Of a stretch of 64,000 nt of DNA, positions 1 to 11,642 are shown in pieces. Where the stretch lies: NCBI GenBank assembly GCA_031769625.1, contig JAUIMM010001419.1, positions 64,501 through 128,500 on the forward strand. Direction: 5' to 3'. The position numbers and the translations under genes are program-made. Origin of the DNA: Taudactylus pleione (taxonomy: Eukaryota; Chordata; Amphibia; Anura; Myobatrachidae). Position 1 is the stretch's first letter. Each line of letters begins with the position of its first letter. Under the pieces are notes generated by a model, which saw only the letters and a program-made list of their open reading frames with translations, was not told where the DNA came from and searched no databases.

Positions 1-345
1 TGCATCCACAAGTCTTGGTCATTGGCTAGACCTAGTTAATGGTGCGGAGTCTAACTCACAAGGAGGTGTTCGCCAGTGACCCCTCCAAGCGGGATATGGG
101 CTTGTGCGGCTCCCTGTAAGCAGGTCGCGGTCCTTTGACTTGGTGACCAAGGCCTGCAGGGAAAAGAGAATCAAAACACCCGTGGCCCAAGGGTAATGCC
201 TGGAATAGGCACGTGGGGAGTGGGATAGAACTCCTGACTGGAGAAAGGCACTTGAGGTGCTGGCTAGAGAGGTGTGGAGATTTATTGGTAGGCTGAGGTA
301 ACAGCTGGATATCCCACGAAGTATATACCGGATTGCCGGCCGGAG
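1..345. other. unassigned flank
   Basis: I recognise no gene or repeat family here. Reading frames near this stretch run through from the neighbouring tandem repeat and have no recognisable protein features. Confidence 0.4.
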
Positions 346-362
346 ATCATGGGTCACTAGGG

Positions 363-975
363 TGCAATTAGACGAAGGTTTAACCTGCACACAGGCTGTG
401 ATGGTGAAAGCACTGCGATGAGATGAAGGGTTAACTTGCAAACAGGCTGTGATGGTAAAAGCACTGCAGTGAGACGAAGGGTTAACTTGCAAACAGGCTG
501 TGATGGTATAAGCACTGCAGTGAGACGAAGGGTTAACTTGCAAACAGGCTGTGATGTTAAAAGCACTGCGGTGAGATGAAGGGTTAACTTGCAAACAGGC
601 TGTGATGGCAAAAGCACTGCGTGAGATGAAGGGTTAACTTGCAAACAGGCTGTAATGGTAAAAGCACTGCAGTGATACGAAGGGTTAACTTACAAACAGG
701 CTGTGATGGTAAAAGCACTGCGTGAGATGAAGGGTTAACTTGCAAACAGGCTGTGATGGTAAAAGTACTGCGGTGATACGAAGGGTTAACTTGCAAACAG
801 GCTGTGATGGTAAAAGCACTGCGGTGAGATGAAGGGTTAACTTGCACACAGGCTGTGATGGTGAAAGCACTGTGGTGAGATGGAGGTTAGCTTTCACACA
901 GGCTGTTGATTAGTAAAGGCACTGTGGAGAGATGGAGGTTAAACTTGCACACAGGCTGATGATAGTAAAGGCACT
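363..975. repeat. 51-bp minisatellite, about 12 copies
   Basis: A 51-bp unit, recognisable by the core ggttaacttgcaaacaggct followed by gtgatggtaaaagcactgc, repeats about twelve times. Copies in the middle are close to identical; the outer ones (before 420 and after 850) are diverged. Because 51 is a multiple of three, several frames of the minus strand stay open and give 17-residue peptide repeats. I read these as a by-product of the period, not as a gene. Confidence 0.93.
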
Positions 976-1379
976 GTGGAAAAATCGCTTAGAAGCTTCT
1001 GGAAGAAACACACTGGAAGCACGGGAACCTGGAACGAGACTCCTCTAGTTACACTAGCGGCGACAATGATTGTTCAGGCAACTACCTGGAGCACAGGAGC
1101 CGGATATATACCCCAGGAAGCCTGCTGATAGGCCCACAGCATCAGCTGACCAACCAGGCCACCCAGGGAAGGAAGTACTGACATAGGAAAGGTGTCATGG
1201 CAGCGTCCATGATGGAAACTGCGATCCCCACTCACCGGGTTGCCTGACACCACAGCTACAGAGTGAATGCTCAGCTCCTCCCACGTCGCCGCGCCAGCCG
1301 CCCGCCTGCCCGGGAAGTCAGAGGAAGCCGGCGAGACGGTAAGGGATGGCCGATCCCCGGCTGAACTCTGACACCATCT
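976..1379. other. unassigned, with a short GC-rich patch
   Basis: No gene recognised. Positions about 1285-1345 are GC- and CpG-rich and end in a splice-donor-like gacggtaagg. This could be a fragment of an LTR leader or of an old first exon; nothing downstream supports a host gene. Confidence 0.3.
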
Positions 1380-1459
1380 CTCGCCAGAAGTGCAACTGTC
1401 CCCATCATGGTGGTTGCAGACTTACCGTCTCAACAAGAGCCATCCATTTTGAATTTCAG

Positions 1460-2360
1460 ATTGTGTACTCCTCACGACCGATGCCTGACTTAAGGGTGGG
1501 GCGCAGTGACAGGTCGATACACATTTCAAGGAAAGTGGACAGCAAGGGAAAGTGTTCTGTCCTTAAATGTCCTGGAATTAAGGGCAGTATTCAGAGCGCT
1601 TGTTCAGGCTCAAGAAATACTAAAGGGCAGACCTGTCCAGGTACAATCTGACAACGCCACCGCAGTAGCCTACCTCAACCATCAGAGAGGAATGCAGAGC
1701 CAGGCTGCCATGGTGGAAGTGTCAAACATTCTGGTCTGGGAATAATGTCACCTTCCGGCAATATCGGCGGTGTTCATACCAGGAGTCCTCATTTGGGAAG
1801 GACGGCAGAATATACACGCCGGAGAGTGGGCTGTTCATCCACAGGTATTTCAGAGCCTGGTGGACAGATGGGGTCTTCCAGGGAAAGACCTCATGGCCTC
1901 AAGTCACAACCACAGGGTCCCCAGGTACGGATCTCGAACCAGGGATCCTGCAGCTGAGTTTATGGACGCTCTGGCAGTGAGGTGGAACTTCAGACTGGTG
2001 TATCTGGTTCCTCCATTTTCCCTTCTTCCAATGGTCATCAGGAAGATCAAGCAGGAAAGCCGGACAGTAATACTGATAGCTCCTGCTTGGCCCAGACTTC
2101 ATTGGTTCACCGACCTACAGAGTCCCTCCATAGACACTCTGTGGCTTCTTCCTCTAAGGCCGGACCTGTTATTACATGGTCGCTGCCTGTATCTAGATCT
2201 TCCTTGTCGGTCTTTAATGGTAAGGGTCTTGAGACCTCCGTCTTAAAGGCAAAGGGCTCCTCTGATTATGTATTTCAGACAATGTTGAAGGCACGGAAAC
2301 CTTCCTTTGCCCACATTTATTATAAAATTGTCACTCGTATTTTCAGTGGTGTGAACTGAG
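1460..2360 (+). pseudogene. DIRS1-like pol remnant: RNase H and downstream region
   Basis: Broken coding remains of a DIRS1-type retrotransposon. At 1506-1745 the frame reads a typical DIRS RNase H: NVLELRAVFRAL, then VQSDNATAVAYLNHQRG, which carries the conserved SDN/T core. A second frame (1770-2246) continues with VFQSLVDRWGLPGKDLMAS, VPRYGSRTRDPAAEFMDAL, ILIAPAWPRLHWF and LLPLRPDLL, all in the order expected between RNase H and recombinase. RNase H and this part lie in different frames, so at least one frameshift separates them. The reverse transcriptase and gag that should precede are absent, so the copy is 5'-truncated. Family call by motif only. Confidence 0.85.
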
Positions 2361-2394
2361 GAAAAAGGACCCTAAGGTATTAAGGGCCTCTCGA

Positions 2395-3250
2395 GTGCTT
2401 TCTTTTCTACAGGCTGGTTTAGAGCGGGTTCTCCATCTGGCCACCCTGAGAGTTCAGGCTTCTGCACTTTCAATTTGGTTTCAGCAAAGGATTGCCCCAT
2501 TGCCTGATGCTAGAATATTTTTTCAGGGTGTTCTGAGGGTTCAGCCTCCCTTTGTCCCCCTGGTAGCCCCGTGGGATTTGACATTGGTGCTCAGGGCACA
2601 GACTCCTCCATTTGAACTGCTGAAATCAGTAGATCTAAAGTGATTGACAGCTAAGGCAGTTTTTCTTCTGGCTATCACTTCTGCCCGTAGAGTCTCTGAT
2701 TTGGCAGCCCTGTCTTTTCACTCTCCGATTCTGATATTTCATCAGGGTAGAGCTGTTCTTCGTACTAGGGTGGGTTACCTTCCCAAGGTGGTATCCCGGG
2801 TTTCATATGAATGAAGAAATTGTGGTTCCAGCTTTGCAAGCTTCAGGCCTTTAAGCTGGTTAAGCATCACTGGATGTTGTCCGCACACTACGTTTCTATG
2901 TGGATCGCACCATCTCCATTAGAAAGTCAGATTCTGTATTTGTGTTGTATCATAAGTGAGGTTGGCCAGCTAACAAACAGACTTTGGCCAGATGGCTGTG
3001 TATGACAATTTCTCAAGCGTACACACAAGCTGATCTTCTTGTTCCAATCACGGTAACGGCACATTCTACGAGATCTGTGGGACCATCATGGGTGGTGCAT
3101 CGAGGTGCCTCTGCTGAAAAAATATTCAAGGCAGCCACGTGGTCTTCCGTCCACACCTTTTACGCAGTTGACACATTTGCCTCTCAGGATGCTTCCTTTG
3201 GATTTAGGATTCTCCTTTCAACTGAAGCACAGGAGCATCCTCACTCTTAA
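2395..3250 (+). pseudogene. DIRS1-like tyrosine recombinase remnant
   Basis: The integrating enzyme of a DIRS1-type element, split over several frames. 2395-2643 encodes the N-terminal part (LRVQASALSIWFQQ, PWDLTLVLRAQTPPFELL). The middle is shifted and degraded. 2984-3250 carries the C-terminal catalytic end: AHSTRSVGPSW, holding the H-x-x-R pair, then AATWSSVHTFYAVD, with the tyrosine in the expected place. The His, Arg and Tyr are therefore still readable, but frameshifts and stops make a functional product impossible. It follows the RNase H remnant on the same strand, the normal DIRS order. Confidence 0.85.
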
Positions 3251-3261
3251 AGGGAACTGCT

Positions 3262-3700
3262 TTGGGACATCCCCAAGGTATTTTCTGTGAACCCTATGGA
3301 CCCCAAAGAAAAAACTAAGAGTTATGGTATAACATACCCTTGTTTACTCTTTTTCTTTGAGGTCCATAGGTCCACAGAGCACCCACCCTAATGCACCTGG
3401 TGTTATTGGGTAATGTTTTCTATGATTGCCTCTTCTTGGAGAGAGTGTTTCTGGAGTACAAGGGTCCTTCCTTCTCATCTTTGTTTTTTCCTTCTCCTGC
3501 TTTGGCTTGATAACAAACTAACTGCCTGTAGCCTGGGGCGGGGTATATATGGAGGAGTACACAGTGCATCCTGGAAGCTAAAGATTGTTAACTGTTTGGT
3601 GCCTGGATCATTCCAACCACAACCCCAAGGTATTTTCTGTGGACTCTATGGACCTCAAAGAAAAAGAGTTAACAAAGGTATGTTATACCATAACTCTTAT
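3262..3700 (+). repeat. DIRS1-like terminal repeats (direct and inverted)
   Basis: The sequence ccccaaggtattttctgtg is present at about 3267 and again at about 3624 as part of a direct repeat. In addition, 3316-3369 and 3646-3699 are inverted copies of each other over 54 bp with two mismatches by eye. Mixed direct and inverted termini just after the recombinase fit the DIRS plan of inverted terminal repeats plus an internal complementary region, although I cannot assign each piece. Confidence 0.7.
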
Positions 3701-4590
3701 TTTTATTCTTTAACAACTATTTATTTTTTTATTGTTTTTATTTTTATTTTCAAAATGGAACTTCTATAATATGAACATCAATACTGTATTTTTTTTTTCA
3801 AATGTTAAAAATAAATTATAACCATGTTATGTAGACAACAAAAAAGAAAATAATGCTACAGCATTAGTTAAATAATTGCATCAATTAAGCTATGTTTGTA
3901 AAAAGAAAAACTAAAGCAAAAATCTGAATGTCATACCAATTTTTTTAAATTGTTGTCAATAGCAACAATGGTTACAAGGTTACAAAATATACACAAAATG
4001 TGCATTTATTTCCCTCTTTATTAGAAATTTACTTAGTACTCTTGAGTGGCATCGCCAGGTTCATACACTGCACCTATGTGGGGCAGTTGGCGTGATACCT
4101 CTGGCTTCCTATAGAAGCTTATGAAAGCTGTAGTGTCGGAAACCAATACTTGGTGGCACTGTAGAGTGAAAAGAGGGCCTTCTGGCAAGTGAAAGGAGAC
4201 TTGTAGTACACATATGTGCAGTTGGAATTGATAGACAATGAGGAGTGGAACTGGAGAGCTGTCTGAGGGCCTGATTCAGAGGTGGACACTAATGCAGTCA
4301 TTCAAAAAATTAAAAAGGAGTGAATCCTTTTAATATACAAAACCGAGGAAAAGCATTTTGAAAATAAGAAATGGAGACCCATAAGGGAATACCCATTGTT
4401 ATACACATTGTTTGAGGAGGACTCCACCTGATGACTGTGACGAAAGGGAGGAAGATATTCTTGAACATTTGAAAATTTAAGTGACTATTTCATACACTTT
4501 AGTGATGTTCAAAAAGTGCTAGATCACAAGATTTATGTTTTTGAGATTACTAATGCATGCGTGGCTGTGATTTCTTTTAGATTCGCTGCT
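3701..4590. other. AT-rich unassigned sequence
   Basis: No gene recognised. The stretch to about 4020 is strongly AT-rich with homopolymer runs. At 4267 the string gggcctgattcagaggtgg resembles the end of the short inverted-repeat elements seen elsewhere in the window, but I could not find a matching partner end. Confidence 0.4.
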
Positions 4591-5060
4591 GTGTTAATAT
4601 GCAAATGCTAGTCTCAGCTTTCCCCTTCTGTAATTGCAAGCACCAGAGATTGCAAGTCCTAAGACGCCCACTTTCAATGTCTGTGGACAGTGGAAATCTT
4701 CCGTTGTACTCAAACACTCCACCATTGGCGCACCTGCGCAATGACCATCAACACTTACAACACCCTATGGCTGGTGCATTTTCTCCTTCTGAACTTTCTC
4801 TAATCATGTAGCCTCTGTAGCTGTAGCTCTGCATTTGAGAAAACAGCTGCATTCACTGACATGCTTTTGATACTCCCATAACACTCGCATGAGACAGACT
4901 TATTTTGCAAACACTTCAGGCCACCTCCCAGGAACACCCATGGCTGTCAGCCGCCAACTCTATTACAAGTGACTCCATTCACACCAGTGGTCTCTGCATA
5001 CACTCCGTGGTGAACATGCATCCTAGGGGGTTCTTGGGTGTTTTGCACATGTGCAGTAGC
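4591..5060. mobile_element. non-autonomous element, same family as 33428-33945
   Basis: Shares an ordered series of blocks with 33428-33945: a block near gcaagtcctaagacgcccactttcaatgtct, one around caccattggcgcacc, one around caggaacacccatgg, and one near gatgcat-like sequence. The similarity is patchy and the ends are not defined here. No coding capacity. Confidence 0.5.
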
Positions 5061-5717
5061 AAATACTCTATAAAAATACTCAACTGCACAAACATTGACA
5101 CTGTGTCTACCTGTGATTCAGTCCCTGAGTGAGGAGAATGGGCAAGCAATGTCATTGAAGTGGTACAGAGTGACAGGGCCACTGAGTACCTGCTGAGCAT
5201 AGTACTGGGGACCGCAGCTGAGTTCCAGCAGAGTGTGAGTTTGCAGACAGCGTGGCAGCACTGGGGACCACAAAGGATCTGTGGAGGCTGACAGTGTATT
5301 GAGCAGAGAAGTGAGACGTCCCTGCTGTAAGTTGAGCTTCATTCCACTATTGTAAGGTTTCATATATATCTAACTTACCACATTGGTGCCAATGTGGCTG
5401 GTGTGTCTGTTTGGTTTGTCTTCAGTAATGTAGATGGGTCAGGTAAACAAGACAGTCGGAGATGTTGCATCTGGGCAATGGATGATTCTACATTGGTGGA
5501 AAGTTCTTTGACTACACCCGTCAATGTATTATTTGCAGTTGTCATGTGGACTAAACTAGTAAAAATGCAATCTAGAGAATTAGCAATCTAAGGAGTGTGG
5601 TGTGAGGATTCCAGTATATTTGAGAATCGTGCTCATGTTATGGCTGATGGCATACTTGTTGGTTGTTTGTGAATAGTTTTCCTAGTATCACAATTATGAA
5701 ATATATTGGACTGATAC
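5061..5717. other. unassigned sequence
   Basis: Short open frames only, without recognisable domains. No repeat structure seen. Confidence 0.4.
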
Positions 5718-6135
5718 AGAGTTGCACTCAGGCCCATATTGCGGGTGGATCTTGCTGTTTTTCACACTGTGCTTGCTCTGTAGTCAGACATATCCAGCTA
5801 AATTGGATTCAGAGTTGTATGCATTTCAGATGCATCTCCATTGGGCGACAACTGGGTAAGTGCACATAGGCTGTTCCGAAGGCATGTGATGGGCGTGGAG
5901 AGAGAATTGTGGGCTATTTAGTGATGAGTTTATTCATAGATCTGACTGATTTCAGCAATGTATCTTTCACCAGGTATAGCACTGGTTCAAATGCACACCG
6001 ATAGTGATGACAGCTACTTACACATGCCAATGGAAAGTGGTGCTTGAGGCTGCTTAGATGCAGCCAACTCTGAATACAGACAAGGGCTGCATTTATTTCG
6101 AAAAATGCAATGTGCAGATCTGTACCAGCCCTTAT
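5718..6135. mobile_element. foldback element
   Basis: The segment around 5805-5865 (ggattcagagttgtatgcat, then agatgcatctccattgg) is matched in inverted orientation by 6020-6080 (catgccaatggaaag, cttagatgcagccaactctgaat). The arms are imperfect and the centre has no coding sequence. This looks like a MITE-type foldback; I see no clear target duplication. Confidence 0.55.
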
Positions 6136-6660
6136 AGTATGTTCTTTGATAATCTCAGCCTCAAGTTTGTGTTGGCTGGATGAGAAAATTAGGTAAGTAC
6201 ATTTTTTTTTTTTTTTTAGTAGACTCACCTACTACTTCATCATCCTGGGATCCTTTTTTATTGCTCCCCATGTGGGATGTGGGTATACACTGTCCAATTG
6301 TCAGCAGGTTCAGCCCATAATTAGCCAACCGGGTCGATAATCGAACAGTGTATTGCCACGACCAATAAGTAATTATCGATCTTTTGGACATGCAAAATTG
6401 TCTAGCCTGTCTAGATAGATCAGATAATTAGTTGGCCTCATCTGGCAGTATATGCACTGCTGCAGCTGACCACCCGACATTTCCCATGTTTCTCTAAAGT
6501 GAGGAACAGGGAAATGTTTCCTCACCAGGGGGAGACATTTTATCTGACAGTATATGCCCATAATAAGTCATGGCTTATTATTAGGCTTGCCATATCATCC
6601 CTTTAATTTGGGACACAGGAATTGCACAGATTCTGTGGCTGGCTGACTTCAAGAGCCATA
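6136..6660. other. unassigned, probably short-element remnants
   Basis: Contains two copies of the block tctggcagtatatg / tctgacagtatatgccc (about 6441 and 6542), but no defined element ends. No gene recognised. Confidence 0.35.
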
Positions 6661-6699
6661 TGTAATGTGAGCCTTGTTGTGAAAGTCAAACATTTCAAA

Positions 6700-6835
6700 T
6701 GTGCGAGTTTGTCCAGCAACTCGCAAATGTAATAGGGTGCAAGTTTAAGGGTCCAGTTTTGACTCACATGCGAAGGCATGTGAGTTAAAACTGCAGGTAA
6801 ACTCGCACCTTGTAATGCGACTTTCATTAAACTGT
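6700..6835. repeat. hairpin, part of a MITE
   Basis: cagttttgactcacatgc at 6754-6771 is followed, after a four-base loop, by its inverted partner to 6793 with one mismatch. Outer sequences ggtgcaagttta and aaactcgcacc extend the symmetry. The neighbouring text aaatgtaatagggtg also occurs in the 8040-8870 element, so it is probably related. Confidence 0.6.
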
Positions 6836-6899
6836 AAGAGTTACACAGAGGCATGCACAGATCAGTGAGATCCGTGCATGCTTCTGTTAAAAAAAAAGC

Positions 6900-7139
6900 T
6901 TTTAAAATGTAAAAAAAAATTATAAAAATGATGTGGGGTTCCCCCCCCCCAAAAGCACAACCATCACCGGGCTTTTCTGAGCCAGTATTTGGAGCCCAGG
7001 GCAAGATGAAAAATGGAGCCCCCACCATCTGTGCGCCGAAAAATGGGCATAGTCACATGCCACAGGGGGCATGGCCATTGAAATATGGGGCATGTCAACA
7101 TGACACACACCCCTTTCTCCTCTCTCTGTGAACATTACT
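6900..7139. other. unassigned with C homopolymer
   Basis: Starts with a poly-A rich tract and a run of ten C. The text after it is repeat-like, but I cannot name a family. No gene seen. Confidence 0.4.
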
Positions 7140-7725
7140 TTCCATTTCATATGCACCTTAATGCCCCGAGTAGTAGTGCCCCTCTTACAATGCCAACTGT
7201 AGTAGTGCCCCTTATGCAATGTCCCCAGTAGCAGTGCCCCATTTAGTAGTGCCCTTTATACAGTGCCCCCAGTAGTGCACCCTTATACAGTGCCCCCGTA
7301 GTGCCCTTTATACAGTGCACCCAATAGTGCCTCCAATAGTGCACCCTTATGCAGTGCCCCCTATGCAGTGCCCCTTATACAGTACCCCCAGTATGCAGTG
7401 CCCCCAGTAGTGGTCCCTCTTATGCAGACCTCCAGTAGTGGTCCCCCGTATGCAGGCCCCCAGTAGTGCCCATTATACAGTACCTCCAGTAGTGGTTCCC
7501 CTTATGCAGGCCCCCAGTAGTGTCCCTTATACAGTACCCCCAGTAGTAGTGGTCCTCCTTATGCAGGCCCACAGTAGTGCCCCTTATACAGTGCCCCCAG
7601 TAGTGATCTCTCCTATGCAGTGCCCCCAGTAGTGATGCCCCCTATGCAGTGCCCCTTATACAGTGCCCCCCATAGTGATCCTCCCTATTCTGTGCCCCCA
7701 GTAGTGATACAGTGCCCCCGGCCAG
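7140..7725. repeat. degenerate minisatellite (cagtagtgccccttatacagtgcccc type)
   Basis: Variants of agtagtgccc and ttatacagtgccccc alternate throughout with irregular spacing of about 20-40 bp. The irregular lengths suggest expansion followed by slippage and decay. An open plus-strand frame at 7438-7632 simply reads through it. Confidence 0.85.
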
Positions 7726-8039
7726 TAGTGCATAACACACACAGACTTACATACATAAAACACTCACTTACCTGAATCCCCACTCCTGCCGCACTCGCCG
7801 CTGTCTGCTCCTTTGTCCTCCCGCTCAGTACCATGGGAGAGATGTTATGACTCTCCCATCATCCACTGCAGGAGCTGAAAGGTGAGCTCCAGCTCAGCTC
7901 TGGCAGTGGGTGCAGCAGCCAATGTCTGTCTGACTCTTATTGGCTGCTGAAACACACACATCGCCGCTGGGTAGTACGAATGTGTATGTTTCTGTGTAAC
8001 TCGCACCTGCTCATGCTATACTCGCTAACCTGAAGCAAG
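7726..8039. other. unassigned sequence
   Basis: No coding or repeat structure recognised beyond a possible short palindromic stretch around 7835-7862. Confidence 0.35.
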
Positions 8040-8870
8040 TCTATCATTTTGTGAGTTTTAAGCTAGTAATAGTTAAACACTGGAAGCCAAATGTAATAGG
8101 ATGAGAGTTTAGAAAATGTGACAGTTTAGCAGTAATCTCTCACATTGGTTGAGTTTTATCTTCAAAATGGGAAAACAACTGGATGAGAGTTTAAATCGTG
8201 AGAGTTTTTCGTGTCTAAAACATGCGAGTTTGCCTGTTCTTGGTCTCTATTACATTGTCCGAGTTTAAAATTTTTTATGGTGCATAGACACAGTATGATT
8301 TTAATGAACGATATGAACGATAACGATATCGTTCATATCATTATCATTCATATCATTCACTGTTTTGCAGTCACCAATCTGACATCGACCAACGAAGCAC
8401 ATTCCCGCATGGACGATAACGAGATCTATGGTCTTCCGTACATGCAGGCCAACTTGGACCATTTCAACACGATGCATGTTAAGAGATGACTTCACTGAAA
8501 TATCAGTGTGTACAACCAAAATCGTTTGCCCTGCACTTAAGAAAGGTGAAGGGAAATCTATCAGCAATATCATTGGTTGTGCAGGTTGTACCATGTGTAT
8601 GCACCATTAGAGTTTACTGCAAACTTTCAAATTTTCTATACTCTCACCCTATTACATTTGGCCCTGGTACTCTATTACATTGGCAGAGTTGTATCTTCAC
8701 AATGACAAAACATCTGGATGTGAGTTTTGCCATTACAAGTTGCGCGGAGTGAGAAAAACAAGCAAGTTTGCATGTTCTCACACCCTATTACATAGGACGA
8801 GTTCTAAAAATGTGCGAGTATAGTTCTATACTTGCACATTTTCAAAACTCAGACCTTATTACATTGGCCC
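8040..8870. mobile_element. short inverted-repeat element with internal palindromic insert
   Basis: ccaaatgtaatagg near 8087 and cctattacatttggccc near 8648 are inverted matches, and attacattggccc occurs again near 8860, so one or two related elements are present. Between them, 8295-8350 holds a nested palindrome built from cgatatgaacgataacgatatcgttcatatc. No coding sequence. I infer a MITE with a second foldback element inside. Confidence 0.55.
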
Positions 8871-9113
8871 CAAGTCTCCATTTCACCTTGTTTTAATCAG
8901 CCACAGAACCTGTGTAATTTACATGTGTCCCAAATTAAAGGGATGATATGGCAAGCGTACATACATGTGTCACTTACTTACTTACTTACATGTGTCAGGT
9001 GGGTAGCATTAATTAAATACAGTATATTATGCCTGTTGAAGTGCATCATTCTTCTTATAAATGTAAATTATTATATACATGCTTATAGTGAAATAATGGT
9101 GAGCACACTCACC
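8871..9113. other. unassigned sequence
   Basis: Contains a short cttacttacttacttac repeat near 8970. Nothing else recognised. Confidence 0.35.
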
Positions 9114-9117
9114 TGAG

Positions 9118-9535
9118 GGGCTAATTCAGCAGATTATCTGGAATTTGCTCATGCGCAGGACCCATTCTGCGAGTGCGCAGAATGGGTCCTGCTAACAAGC
9201 ACGATAGGCCTTGAATGCATCTGCCTGACTGACAGGCAGAGGCGTTTAAGGGGTGGGGCGGGGGACGTATGCAGTCTGCTGGGCTCGCAAGCTGGCCAGC
9301 CAGCCAGAGTAAGCTGAGGCTTACTCAGCTGGTCGGCCACCCGGCACATCCACGATCGCGACCATCAATGGTCGCTATGGTGATCCCAGCACTGCGATCT
9401 CCGTCTCAGTGCTGGGATTGCAAATGCAGCAGGGGGTATCATACAACTCCTGCTGCATTTGCATGATTGCAAGGATCGCATTGCAAAGCTGCCTGCGTGC
9501 AGCTTTACAATTACGATCCTTGCTGAATCAGGCCC
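9118..9535. mobile_element. MITE, 418 bp, TGAG flanks
   Basis: Ends gggctaattcagca and tgctgaatcaggccc are imperfect inverted repeats. The bases tgag stand on both sides (9114-9117 and 9536-9539), a possible 4-bp target duplication. Inside are perfect hairpins, the clearest being gcaggacccattctgcg with its inverse at about 9156-9192. No coding capacity. Superfamily not assigned. Confidence 0.75.
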
Positions 9536-9539
9536 TGAG

Positions 9540-9831
9540 TTTGTGAAAGTGGCCGTCTGTGGGGACTGTGTATCAAGCCATTTTTTACATAAAATTATGC
9601 AGAAACTGCAGTTTCTGCATCATTTTATGTATTGTTGCTATGTACTAATAGCACAATGCAGGAGATTTGACAGAAATCTCTGGGAAAGTGCTAATTAGTA
9701 TCACCAAAAACAGACAGAGCAGAACTCCTTGGAAATGGGGCATACCTTGTTATGACTATAAAACATTTTAATTAAATTCTTAAAAATATAAATATCACAA
9801 TAAATGAGGCACTGTAATGACAAACTAAAAA

Positions 9832-9833
<2 letters not shown>
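9540..9833. repeat. left copy of an inverted repeat
   Basis: 9651-9735 (from gcacaatgcaggagatttga to agcagaactccttgg) recurs inverted at about 11025-11110 with a few mismatches. The sequence before 9651 is unassigned. Confidence 0.65.
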
Positions 9834-9890
<57 letters not shown>

Positions 9891-9892
9891 TC
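9834..9892. repeat. (TA)n microsatellite
   Basis: An almost pure TA run of about 50 bp. Confidence 0.97.
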
Positions 9893-11110
9893 CTAATGGA
9901 TGCAGAGCATAAGGTAAGCTGACCAAGAAATAACAAGATAGGTAAATGGACATATACAAAACATGTAAAAATGGTGTATGGTTAGCAGTAAATAATAAAT
10001 ATTCACTTTAGAATTGAATATTGGCGAAAATATGAAGAAAAAATACAGAAATACATAGTGAAAATACACACAGATTAAAATTGCACCAAGAGAAACAGAC
10101 GGTTGAACAGTAGCTCATATATATGATAAAATATGTATAAATCTATGAAGCGTCCCTCAATGCACTGGGAATTAATTTACAAAACTTCAGTGGAAGGGTT
10201 AATATAGACCAGTGTCTCTACAAAAGATGAATCAAAGACTGTGCATTTACATGCACTGGGATCTGCTTTCACCAGTCATGCAGGGCATCAGACTGGGGAT
10301 GAGAGTCCCGTGCAAATGGCACAGTGAAAGATACAAAAGAGCAGCTTCTGCTGCCAGTACTGAAAAGGGGCACGAATCCTGTTGCTAAGCAGTGCAGCAT
10401 TGGAGCACATCGCATCGACTGGTGAGAGAGCAGTGAGGAGAGTGAAAAATTCCTGTCAGTTGATAGTAGGTAATTCCCAGTGGTACAAGGTTTGTTGGTA
10501 CTGGGGTCCCCTGTGCGCACAGAGTACCCCGTGAGCTGTGCCTGACATGCGTTTCACTGAGGATTTCTCAAAGGAAGCATATCACATGGCTAGTGAGCCA
10601 GGTATGAACACTTCCGGCTGCATCCTGATTGGATGACTATTCATGATTGATGGATACAACTACCAGTCTTGTGTTGTGTTCGGGACATGCTGGTTAAGCA
10701 ATGTGTATCTACTGTTTCATTAGCGTCCCAGTCCAACATCTAATTAGCATATCTTGATAAGGTAATCAATATGATCGAGCCTTCCATCAATACTGGCCAT
10801 CATACACGATCAGGGATGGTTAGTTTAAATGCCAACTCCATCATACATTTTAATGCAATATAGCTAATCTAATGGAAGTATCTTGTGTAATCAAAATAAA
10901 ATAAGGAACAAAATATCAGGATCCAGGGATCACTAATCAAAATAAATGCATAATCATGGATAAATAAAAACAGATATTCGCATGTAAATAAAGCCAAAAA
11001 ATAGAAATGAGGGCTAAAATATGACAAGGAGTTCTGCTCTGTCTGTTTTTGTTGATACTAATTAGCACTTTGCCAGAGATTTCTGTCAAATCTCCTGCAT
11101 CGTGCTAATT
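9893..11110. other. unclassified repeat-derived region
   Basis: No gene recognised. The part around 10500-10680, with acatgcgtttcactgagg and later cattcatgattgatgg, is reminiscent of the non-coding ends of Penelope-like elements, but this is an impression only. The right end (about 11025-11110) is the inverted partner of 9651-9735. Confidence 0.3.
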
Positions 11111-11149
11111 TGCATTGTGCAAATCTCCATTAGGATTTATGTATATACA

Positions 11150-11151
11150 TG

Positions 11152-11183
<32 letters not shown>

Positions 11184-11184
11184 T
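11150..11184. repeat. (TA)n microsatellite
   Basis: A TA run lying directly upstream of the Ngaro remnant. Confidence 0.92.
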
Positions 11185-11642
11185 TTTAAACTCCCTATTG
11201 GCTGATATGTGCACTATACCATACGAATTAACCACGATCTAAAAATAAAACACACGGACAACAGGAGTTGGAGTTAAAATTAAAGGTCAAATTTATTTGA
11301 CATCAGATTATTAATTAGATATTGAATTAGGGCTATCGAATTAGATAATTCAATCTTGACAATTGAAATTGATTGTGAGCTTAAAGTTAGTATGGTGGCG
11401 GACAACAAAGAACGGACACTCCAACAAAATACATGCAGACCAAACACATCACTCGTTGGTGTTCAACTCTCCAGAAAAAATCACGCCCCGACAGGCTGTG
11501 TCATTTCACTGTAGGGATGATTTGACCTATATTTGAACCAGGAGAGAGCGCACCCATCTAACTTGTATAACGAATAAAAAGCACACTACCGTTCTTTCCG
11601 CCAAAGTGAGGCAACTCAAGCCGCAGCCCGCCACCAAACAAA

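Noticed and set aside
363..975. Protein-coding gene with 17-residue repeats on the minus strand
   Set aside because: Open frames occur in several phases and simply follow the 51-bp period; no start context, signal or other domain.
1285..1345. First exon of a host gene with a donor site at gacggtaagg
   Set aside because: No downstream exon or conserved peptide; the DIRS remnant starts within 120 bp. Too little to call.
10500..10700. Penelope-like element
   Set aside because: Only a loose resemblance of non-coding text; no GIY-YIG or RT coding sequence and no clear hammerhead motif seen.
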